Origin: Amyelois transitella
Lineage: Eukaryota > Arthropoda > Insecta > Lepidoptera > Pyralidae
DNA: 64,000 nucleotides
Direction of reading: 5' to 3'
NCBI RefSeq assembly: GCF_032362555.1
Contig: NC_083523.1
Coordinates: 7,911,501-7,975,500, forward strand
This document shows, one piece after another, positions 31,701 through 43,700 of the stretch; position 1 is the first letter of the stretch; each line of letters begins with the position of its first letter. Position numbers and translations under genes: made by a program. Under the pieces are notes generated by a model. That model saw only the letters and a list, made by a program, of their open reading frames with translations. It did not search any database and was not told the origin of the DNA.

Positions 31701-34700
31701 CTAGGGCATGAGAGGCCGTGGTGTCCATAGCCGACAACGGTATCCCCGCAAGGACAACTATTATTAACGGTATTTCATGTGTTGAGCATTCTGAGATAAA
31801 GCAGCTATACGACCCTAGCCACGTACACAATTAAACAGAGAGACAGATGTTGTCTCAAGGTTTCACTACAGTATAAATGAAGGGACTGGGTTTCATTATA
31901 CTTATGTATATTTTATATTTTGAATTCAAGTTAAAATTACCGACAGAACAATATTTTTACTTATATTACTGCTACATAGAGTATATACGAGACGTGCTTA
32001 TGCATATTATGACGCTTGCAACTTTTTGCATCGTAATATCTCAGAAACGGTAGCATTATTGAAAAAAAATATTGATTCCTTTTTATAGATATCTTTATGA
32101 TCTACAATCTATGTCTGAGGTAATTTTCCTATAAAACTTACCGTTTTGAAGAAAATCGTGAAAATCCCATTTTCTTACCTTTGACCTTGGGTAATTTTTT
32201 TCCTTAAACCGGAATCATGGGGAATTATGAAATAATGCTTTTGATTGTGTTTTAAACAATTATACTCATTTTCAGCTTGCTGGGAATTAATGTAGCTTCA
32301 TTCCTATTTTTTGGTCTAAATTGACAGGACTGAAAATAAAATGGAGAAATAAACCATCTACGCGAAGACCGACATCCACGCGGACGGAGTCGCGGGGGAA
32401 AGCTAGTTTTTAATAACATAAAGAATAAATCAAATCTTACCAAAAACCTAAAAGATATGGCACCAAGTGTATCAACATTAAAGATTCTGCCATATAGCGC
32501 CAGTGTCAATCAAAATTAGGAAAAGCGCCACCTACATACCTGGCTGCCTACCCCTCAGGGAAAGAGGCGTGATTTTATGTTATGTTATGTTTTACATACC
32601 TCACATTATTTCTGAATCTCAATTCCATCATTAAATCATTCAGCTCAACTTTGCTTTCTAAACTTCTGACTATTGGCTTTGTCTAACTCGTAAGCATTGA
32701 AAGACGTAATATTAGTGTACGCCAACAACAGAACATATTTTTTTTCTAATTACGTTTTTGTTCCTTCATGGGTTAACAGTGCCAACAGTCTTGAAAAACT
32801 GAAAGACAACATGCGGTTGTAAAGCTTTATGACGGAAGTGAGATAAAAAAAATGACAGGTTGCTACTCCGTACTTATAAAATCCACTGTTCACTCATAAC
32901 CTGATCGATAAGATTATATTATTCTCATCGAAAACCTCTTTATGTTCAGACTGCTCGCATCTTACAATGTAGTTAGCTGTGATGTCATTATAAGCACCTG
33001 TATAGAAGCCTGATAAGATTTGTAACAGTAAAAAGCTATCGGGGATTCTATTATAGTATATTTATTAATTTAAAATTTTATTGCACAAAAAAGTGTGCAA
33101 AAGGCGGACTTAATGCCGTTTGGCATTCTCTACCAGTCAACCAGCTGACCAAACAGAAAACTTGATGTTGGTGGTGCGATAAAGTGCACATGCATACTGC
33201 AAAATACATACATTACAAAAAAATGCATGAATACGTACAAGATACATAAAATACATATCCATACATAATATCAAATTAGGATGTACCAATTATTGATCAG
33301 CCGAAGGAAAAACCCATTCACAGCATGATTGAACGCAAAGCGACTAGGAGCTCTCCTAATCATATAATCGTATAGGTAATTTTGAATCTGTTTATTCATA
33401 AAACTTACGTCCACAGCAGGATTTGAGCGTTTTCTGATGCTACCCGCGAAGGAAATATCGCCAAGTAACCAACACATTCAGGCAATGTGAAATATAATAA
33501 TCATACAATGTGTGTAAGGTTCTCTTCAAAAGGTTGCAGAGGTTAGATGAGACTATGAGAGTCGCTTCGTGTCGAAACCAGACCCCTGGCTCCTTTCCAA
33601 AGTGAGGAATTGCGCCAGGATGAAGAAAATATAGTTGTAATTTTCTTCAATATTCGCGATTTTGCATACAGTTTTCAGGTCCTGTAGAATCTATAGTCCG
33701 CTCGAGCTTTTTACAAGCTTTAAAAACTATATTTTATTACATAACAATTCATCGTTTGCAAAGATGCCAACCCTAACATACCAATAATACGTTACAAGAT
33801 CGTCGTATGCAACCGAACCACTTGTGTCAATAGAGTTCATGCTTGTCCTTCTTCATTACATACCGCCCGTGCATCGCCGGCGCTATTGTCTAGCAATGTT
33901 CGAGGTCAAAGGGTCTGACGCCTCGGGTTTTTATTGTATTGGTACTAACTGTTCATGTTTTATATGTTACGTAAAGATTGCTTATCGATGCTCTTACGGT
34001 GAGGGAATAAAGTCGTGGGAAAATAAGGCACTTTTTTTTTATTTTTTAAAATAGATTTTTAGGTTGGCACTTTATTTGCGCAAATAAAGTGCGGGTTAAA
34101 GTAAGGTACCTTTATAAATAAACATCAATGATGGTTACTTTTAAACCATATCTGTTCTTGGGATAAACAAACACGTTAATGATTTATGTGTCGATTCTAT
34201 TCAACATTCACCGTTTTGTTTGGGAAACAAAAAACAATAACATATGTTTGTTTGAAACAAAGTTTCTTAAAAAAAGCGCCAAGCTTTAAAAAAAGTTATT
34301 TAATTCAGAATTTTACATTACCCTTTATTACTTTATTAGATATTTCATATTCGTCATATTGTCGTCATCAGCATGATATGTAGATTAAACAAATTCTGGG
34401 CATGTAATCACTCCGACTAGTGTTTCGCTAGCATTTCCTCATGAATAAACATTGCTATCATAAAAACGTATTATGAATCACACATACATAACATAGGTAC
34501 AGTTAAAATGATGTCAGACTCAGATCGATCTAGTTTTTATAAAAGGTTTAGATCTTTGACCTGCTCAGATATTAAGATTTAGAGGTCGTCTCATTGAACA
34601 AAACGTATATTATATTTATATATAGTTATTTTTCCGTTCTTCACAATGTTATTATAATAATTATAATCTCTCTCTCTCATCTTTGCGTGTTCCCAGAGCG

Positions 34701-37700
34701 TCCACTTTGCCACCAAATTTTGTGACCTGGGGTTCGCTAATGTTATTTTAGTCATCGTGCCCCCGGAACACGGCACGCGCGACGCCTTTTTTATCGCTCG
34801 AAAAACAATCGCTGTTTCGCTCTTTATTACACGTGAAACGGGACAGCTATAGTTTTTCGCGCGATAATAACGGCGTCGCTCGTGCCATGCTACGCAAACT
34901 GACATTAATCCTCGTCTTCGCCTGTGACTACGATCTTTTATGTAACGAATATACTATCCGTAACCGTCCCGATCAAAAACCAACTTTAACCTTCTGTCAA
35001 TCAAATATTTTATGCAAAAGGCAGACGACGTTTGTGGGAAAAGGTCTGAATTACGACACCTGATCCTTATTTTAGACCGCACTTATTTCCTTTGCGTTTT
35101 TCCTGGCGCTCTAAACAATAAACCTCCGCCCCTAAATCCATAGCTATATAGTTTTAAATAAACTTTTGTAGTCAAAACTTACAGCTTTTGTGTATGTACC
35201 TCCCGTAACTGCAGTTACTGCAGATATATTTTTTTAATATACCCCATGATGTAAGCTGAACTCGCTTAAGTCATTCTTTGAAATATTAAAGTTTTTCTAC
35301 ATCATTTCTTTTTTTGTTTAATTCCCATTTTCAATATTTAGAATCTTGTTTGCCAAAATGGTAGTAATAAAATTAACCATAGTTAGGTTGCTGGTTGGTT
35401 GATATAAATAATTTTATATATTGTACTGATATGATTTTTTTTCTATACTAATTCTGTTATATTTTTGTTTTTCAGAGGTTTACACAATACCTAGCATCGA
35501 GTAATTCAACATTTCAACTCAGTAATTTCTTAGATAAAAGTGGAGTACAAGGTATGTATTTATTTGTTTTCATAATTTACTAAATATTTTAAATTAAATC
35601 GGTTATAGGACAGTGAGCTACACAGAAAAGTATACTTACAAGTTTTGATACATCTAAGATATGTTAGTGCTATCATTTTATGCGGTCCACTGTACCTATC
35701 AAAATATACACCAAAAATTAATATATGGATATTGTTGTTTCTTAAAAAAATATCGGCCTTTATTATTTTCTATGTTTAAAGGATTTTTAATATATTCCAT
35801 TGTTCATATCAAATTCTCGTATTTTGCGAGTTGAGTCAGAACTATCTTGTTTATTGCTTCCGCTTTCACAAGTTATCGAAACGCGGATATTAGAATCCCC
35901 TACTAATGGTAGGTAGGATATACATATTTTACGACACACACACACAGGTCAATTCTATAGGTACTGAAAAAAAGTAATTTATAGCCATGAGACATGCGAA
36001 TGCAATGCATGCGAATGTTTGCAAAAGATATTTCTAGTTGTGGACTTATTAACAATGTGAAGATAAATGTAATATAAATATTTGTTCACATGCTACTTAA
36101 ATATAGATCTTAAAAGTTCTCCTTTGTACTTAATATGTGTTAAATAAATCATCGTATTGCGAGAGACTAAATGTAGTAGGTAATATGAGTAAAAAAAATC
36201 GAATCAACAAATTTCTAAAAAAAATTCAGTGACTTACATCAATATTATCAAGAATTGTAAATATTTACTTTACGAAAAAACATACAAACTGCCATGTCAA
36301 CAAATAACGGCATGTTTCAATCATCGCATTGTCCAAACGAATATAGAAATAGACTACCTACCTATTTATTACGCAGTAAACGTATGTATAGAGCGTTCCT
36401 ATTGGTCGAATATCCGTTCGAAAGACCTGCCTCCATGACGTCGTGAGAATAATGTGACTATACTCGTGGTAGTGGACCGAAATAGAATGTCTTAAGAAGT
36501 GATAGCTGCACTTTTTTATATCAGTTGAACAGTCAAGGTGTTCTGAAAAATTAATGAGAGTGACGGACATTGTGGCAGTTTCAAATGTGATTATTTTCGG
36601 TGAGAGAAAACATCATGAGGTAACCTGGACATATCAACTGGATGAGTAACCTAATCATGATACAATATGCATTAGGTTCATCTTCAAAGTTTACGGAGGA
36701 TAGACGGAAATAAATTCGTGTAAATACCTTCCCAACCCAGGATCATGGTCTTAGGTGAGGCTCCTCTCCAGTGACGTGAAGATATAACCAAGTACGCCAG
36801 AAGTATGATGACCAACTATCATTATCAAAGGTGCAGATATAGGACGTATTTATGCAAAATATACTAGAAAGTACATAATATACATTGCCAAAATAATCTT
36901 GGCACCGCCTACCAGCAGTGATAATGCACGTACGATAAAAACATACTATGTGATTGCGAGGGGCGTTGACCAATGACCTCCTGGGTCGTCGACACGCGTC
37001 TAGAGCGAGTTTTTTTTACATGTCTATTTGTTAGTTTTTTTTCAAGAGATAAAAAATGTTTGTAAATAATGATAAAAAAGTGGGATGTATTGCTATGGCG
37101 CCCAATGGCATAGAATTAAAAGTTATGTACTGAAGGGACATTTTGAAGACAACTATTGGAAAAACAATTGGGAATTAGTTATGATGAGAAATTTCAATTA
37201 TACAAAATTTACATTTGAGATCTCAATGAATCTCTATGGCCAATGTAATCCTAATACCGCCTAAACTTGCCTATACTTTATTAAATCGAACGAGATAATA
37301 AAATTATATGCGATAAAAAGTTAAATGGGAGGCGTCCATTCGCGTAGCATGAGCGAGTTGACGAAGTGAGACATCACTTCTGCTTCAAAAATTAAACTTG
37401 ACGAATTAAATATGTTGTGATATTTTTAATAGAGAACACTGACATAACAAGATAACAAATATTGATGCCGGCATACAAGGTCATACCTTGCTGGATTGAT
37501 AACAAATTATTCAAATTACTTTACAGGAATGATTGCAAGGGATAGCCAATGATAACCTTGTTGGGGTTATTTTTAACATTATAGTTTCTTGATAATAAAC
37601 ATACATACATACATAAAATCACGCCTCTTTTGCGGAGGTGTAGGCTACATCTTTCCACTTGCCACGATCTCTGCATACTTCCTTCGCTTCATCCACATAT

Positions 37701-40700
37701 AAACATGTTTTTATTCTAATAATATTTAAAGATTCACCACTTTCCATCCATAACTTTATGAGTTTAACGGAATGTTTTAATAAATTACTTTTACCATTAA
37801 ATAACATGTGGGCGTTTCAGTTATCTGAAATCGATAATATCTGAACGTGATCTGAAATTTAGCCAAACATAAGAACTTTTTACAACGTCTCTACCTACGC
37901 CTACGCGCAGGCAGAAATTATGTAACCGTTACGTAAGGTGTTATATCATCTGTGAAGCTTATTACTTTTGTTTATGAATATAATGAAAGTTCAATTTATC
38001 CTAGCAATTATTATATTTATTATGGACAATAATTTAAGTCAAATATTTGGAGAAATGTGTTTTTGAATAAAACTATGGACAGCCATAAAATATCATGTCA
38101 TTACTTTTTAGTCTCTGACTGCTATGACTAACATCACTGAAAGAGGTGTGATATTATGTTTGTATTGATTAATTTGTATGTATATTATATGTATTCTATG
38201 TAAAAGGTTTTACATCATATAACCGTTATATATATATTTATATTTTATGAAATATATATTTTATGATTGGTCCGTTTTAAAACACAGTATCTGCAATTTA
38301 TAAATCATACGTGAAGAAAGTTTGTTCTATTGCTATGTCGTTCGTATCACAATTCTGTGAAGCATTCTTTAATTGACCGTGTTATATTTAGAAAAATGTT
38401 TTAATCACACCATTGTTCAATCTTCATATTTCGCGGAAGCAATAAACAGCTGTTAAGACTACATTGGTTTTATTAAAATGGCCGCGTTTGAACAGACTGC
38501 ATTTTTTCTCTTAATTAATATGAAATGAATTTACTTTTTACAATTGTCACTGTTTTATGAGTTGTTTTGATTTGAGATTTACCGAACAAATTGAAACCTT
38601 CTCAAGAACAAGGTATCAAATAAATAAAAATGTCTAAAGGATAAGCTAGTGTTACTTGGAAATTTATTATTAATTATTTAATTCGCTAAAATTGTAATGT
38701 CGCTGAACTAAAATTTTAATGAAACGTTTGACTGTATTTTAATCACATTAAGGAACTTCCTCCATTTTCTTCTATAAGTACTTTAATATTATGCAATTAT
38801 GATTGAAAGCATGTGGTTTGGGTTAATTTAAGCATCACAAACTACATAATTATTATGATTGTTGTTCCGATTACTAGGTTCGCCTTGAATTAGAATAATA
38901 AGGATCGTTTTAATTTTTTTAAAATTGTTTTTTTTTTTATATACAGACCTATGTGTTCCCTCATAATGGGACTTTTTATTTTGCTTAAATAGTAATTAAA
39001 AAAATATGTATTATTACTTTTAATCTTTCCCATTGAACAAAACATTATAATCAAGTATGTTTTTTTTTTCTAATTTACCTAAACGTAAATTAAAATAATC
39101 TCGTAAACTATTTTGGCATGTCTGTTTGTAAAATAAATAATTCCTGTTCACTGTCTTGCTGTATTAAAATTCGTGTATATCTAAAACGAAATTTTCTATT
39201 TCCTATTGCTTTCGGAAGGCGCGGCCGGTGCCCGGATTGGTGAGTTCAAAAACAAAATGGCGGCTTTGTGACTGTCCGTCTGCGTAGAAGTAGTAAGAGT
39301 TTTACACCATGTTTACATGAACTTAGTAACGCTAAATTTTATTTTAAAAAAAAGCAGGGCGTCTTAGATTGGTACTCTCCCCTTACTAGTGATATCACAA
39401 TAAAATCTTTTAAGTTGATAACCGAACCTTTGTCACCATTGCAGTCTAGCGAATGTTTAATATCAAAAGTTAGCATCATTCATTTCTAAGTTCATGTAAA
39501 CTCGCCAACAAAGACTGTACGATTAAAGTGTTTGAATACTTTTTACGTCAAAATTTTTTTCAAAATAATTTATTCTTTATGATTTTCCAAATGTCAAATA
39601 CTTTATATGTAGGTCTTGAGGCTATAAAAAGCTTTGATTGATGTTTGGGTATTATGGGTGCAATTGTCAAGTATAGGACTACTGTCCCATCTTTCGTTTC
39701 ACCTACAACAACTATTTTATACTTTTTTTTTAATTTGATTTATTGTTATAGGCATGTATATGCTTGCAGTATCATTCCTCGGTTATGGTACTAGGAAAAA
39801 TGATACTGACGAATTGGGTTACGTAAATACCATTTGCTATTTTTTTTAAATCCATAAATGACTTTAATTAATTATAATTAAACATTAGTTGAAATGTATC
39901 ATACAGAGCAAATATGTATATGTTTTTTTATTAATTTTTGTTAAATACTTACAAAGTATAAAAGTTTAATATCATGCTTTTGTTTTGTTGTGCATTTGTT
40001 ATCAATTGTTCATTATATTTTAGTGTAAATAAGTGTGAAGTTCCCTGCTCAAGATCTATTTTCTTGTAAAGAATGTATTGAATTAAAATTTTAATAGCAT
40101 TAGATATGAAGACAAAAACTCACAATTCTAAAACGAATTTTTAATAATTCATCGATTATTACGTGTAGAACTTTTTGCAATGTTTATATTAAACAAAATT
40201 ATAATGAAACGAGTCATAAGTGTCACCATTTGTTTTAATGGCACATACAATTATTTTCAATTAGCTTGAGCATCGGGACCAAACTGCTCATTATTGGTGC
40301 CACTTAGTTTTAATTCTCACACATTTAGATAGGCTAATGTATATTGTCATTTTGCATTAAATTGCTAATATTTCGCACTATTGTTAATGTAATAGACACT
40401 TAGCAATTTTTATCACGTTGCATGTTGTTTGTTTTGAAGCACGATTGCTTACGCGCACCACACTGTATGAGGCTTCCAAAGATTTATCTGTCATTGGTGG
40501 TACAATAATGTCATATACCATATCTTTATTGGGGACAATAGGTTGATCATGATTTATGTTAATTAAAGTGTATATTAAAAACAAAGATTGAGTAATTTAA
40601 AAGAGGGAATTTAGAATTCATTATTAATAATATAATTCGATTAAATTGTATTAATCAAAATAATGGGTTTGTCACTGCGCTTTCGTGTCGTATGTCAATG

Positions 40701-43700
40701 TCAAAATAGGCGGGAATTTGTTTTGCGTTTGACCATAGAGCATTCATTTTTTTATTTTTCACACAGGGTATGACATGTCGCCGTTCATCCGGCGGTACGC
40801 CAAGTACTTGAATGAGAAGGCGCTGTCCTACAGGACTGTTGCCTTTGACTTCTGCAAAGTTAAGAGGGGGTCAGTATATGAAAAATTCAGTTTATTACTT
40901 GTATTTCACCTTGTACAAGTCAGTTGTTCTACCTAACTTAGGCCGTGCCGTGTGGTTCCCGGCACCAATCGAAAAAAGAATAGTATTACACATCACTCAA
41001 TCGCTTTCTCATTGATGTCGTAAAAGGTGACTAAGGGAAAGGCTTATAATTTTGAAAATCTTATTTTAGGTGGATGGATTAGCAAACTGTCACTATTTGA
41101 ATCTCTATTCTATAAGTCAACAAGCTGAGCGTGGCATATCAGTCTTTTCAAGACTATTGACTCTATCTACCCCGCAACTTCAAAAAAAAATTCTCAATTT
41201 CATTATTTTCTTTTTCAGTAAAGAGGAGGGCTCTCTCCGCATGATGAACGCAGAGAAACTGCTCAAAACCCTCCCAGTACTACAAGCCCAGTTGGACGCC
41301 CTGCTGGAGTTCGACTGCACAGCCAATGATCTGACCAATGGCGTCATCAGCATGTGCTTCATGCTGCTCTTCCGGGATCTCATCAGGTGACGTATACCTC
41401 ATATCATATTAGGAGAAAAACAAAAGTCATCGATAAAGCCCAGCCGATAGCGCGTAGAACGGACGATCGTCGATAGCGAAAGAAGTTTCTAGAATGGCGA
41501 CCAAGTCCCCCAAAGGCAGTTTAGGTAAACTAATTACCAGGTTCTCCGACTACCTTATTTAGACTGCAAGATGACGCGGAATCGTACCAGTCAATGCGGA
41601 AATATTTGGAGAACCGTAAATCCAGCAGTGATGAATGTCTTAGAGAAACAAAAACCTGCTATGCAGTGTTTCAAGCTCGGTTAGACGCTTTGATAGAGTT
41701 CGACTGCACAGCTAGCGATGAGATGCAGAATTTTAAAATATTCTTTATGTTATTTCCAGATTGTTCGCCTGTTACAACGACGGCATAATAAATCTGCTGG
41801 AGAAGTACTTCGACATGAACAAGAAGAATTGTCGCGAGGCTCTCGACCTCTATAAGAAGTTCCTCATCAGGATGGATAGGGTCGGAGAGTTCTTAAAGGT
41901 ATGGCTATCCGGCTCGAAGGACCATTTTGTGGAGTTGAAGTTTAACTTGCAAAAAATGCATTCATCTGCACTGGTTTAAAGCTGCAATGGCGTCTTCATT
42001 ATAAACCTATCAATAATTCACCATTTGCTTGGGAAATACTTAGACGTAACAGTAGAATTTATTTAAATAAAAAATAATTCGTCAGAGTGGATAGGGTTGT
42101 TATAAATTTATGTATTGTTATCCGGCTCAAAGTACCATTTGAAAAAGCCGAGACTTTAATTGTGGACAGTAAAAAATATTTAATAGTTATGGCGTGGCAT
42201 GAGAAACCTTTTTTGTTTAACTCAACCTCGGCGTCAGCTTTCAGTTTCGTGAAAGAGAGTTATACTTATGAAATATATTTTTTTTAATAGAATATAAGGA
42301 AGACGAGTTTCAGTAATTCAGTTTTTGAATACGTTACAGGTAGCTGAAAACGTGGGTATAGACAAGGGCGATATCCCGGATCTGACGAAGGCCCCCAGCA
42401 GTCTTCTGGACGCTCTAGAGGGCCACCTCGCCGCGCTCGAGGGAAAGAAGGGATCCGCCGCTAACACTCCCACGCAGACCGCCAGGTATGTAAATTCATG
42501 CTAGCCATAAAATAAAAAAGAAATCTAATTTGAATTTGGAAGCTTAATGAAATATTACAGATGACTTTACATGAGCCATAAATATTGAACAATTGAATTA
42601 GATACATTTGGATTTCAAAAGTTAAATAAGCAAGGTGACACAAACTGCACACTGGCCAAACTCTTACCAAAAAAATATTTACATTTGGAAAGTTAACCAA
42701 TGGAATGCCTATTGAAAATACTGAATAAAGAAAAAAAAAAGAAAATACAGAATATCAGAATGAAAAAATTACAATAACAACAAATAACAATATTTCAAAT
42801 TAGACTTATCAGAAAGAGGAAAATTTCCATTCTCCTCTGTCTCTTTTTTTTAATTATTTTTCTTTAATTTACACGAATTGGAGAAAATTGGAGGGATACG
42901 ATAAAAAATCACTGTCTTTTTTCTTCTTTTAAGCTTGCAAAAGTGGAAAGATGTAGTTTTAATATCTAAAATATATTATGTTATCATTTCAGCGCCCAAA
43001 AGAACGTTGCAAGCGTGATGGGTGCGCTTTCATCCACATCTTCATCGTTCGGCAACGCGGCCGCTTCTACCAGGCTGGACAACCAAGCCAACGGCGCGTC
43101 CCCACTCTTCATAGACGACACGCTGAAACAACAGGCATTGGCTGAGGAAGAGGCCGCTATGAACCAATACAAGGTAACTTTGGTGACATCTCTAAACGTC
43201 ACACGACATCAACCAATCACAGCGAAGAATACGACGCGCTGAGCCAATCACAGCGAAGAGTCTAAATTGCGAAAAGAGAAGAGTGCGGTGCGTCTACACG
43301 TCACTGAAAAAAAAAGATTGAAATATTGACAATTAGGTCATCTAATGGGTCTCCTTTTTAAGACATTGAACCTTGATATGACTGAATAAGAACCACGCAA
43401 ATGAAAACCTTCTGCCATATTTGTTATTCCACTTCAGTCTCTTGTAATTTAATTTAGGTACACTAAGATGGTTATAAAAAATTCACAGGTCCATTTATTC
43501 CAAGGGGATCAACTGACAGGCGACGAAGATATATCGGTCATACTTGTAAGATAGAAATCAAAACAGTATATATTTTTTATGTGGGATTGTGAAAAATTAA
43601 GGAATTTATGTCTATATCGCTTATTTGTCTCGTTGGTAATAGGTATTGGGTTGTCCATTTCTAAGGCTACAGCATAAGGTTAATATTTCAATTGTATAAT

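Larger units (their letters stand above)
27795..35475 (+). other. lap intron 2 (7.7 kb), repeat-rich
   Basis: No host exon seen. It carries a palindromic MITE, SINE-A and SINE-B copies, nested LINE fragments with flanking inverted repeats, a dispersed repeat (33058-33262) and a second MITE. Stretches 33263-34760 and 34895-35475 show nothing that I can name. Confidence 0.65.
35552..40766 (+). other. lap intron 3 (5.2 kb)
   Basis: It contains a LINE 3' fragment (37606-37700) and a 21-nt microexon candidate (39219-39239). Around 36590-36800 there is weak similarity to repeat sequence that I cannot name. The rest is AT-rich with no support for a gene. Confidence 0.6.

Noticed and set aside
41594..41788. 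Independent small gene
   Set aside because: Its first part is the duplicated lap exon 5 sequence, and it runs out of frame into exon 6.
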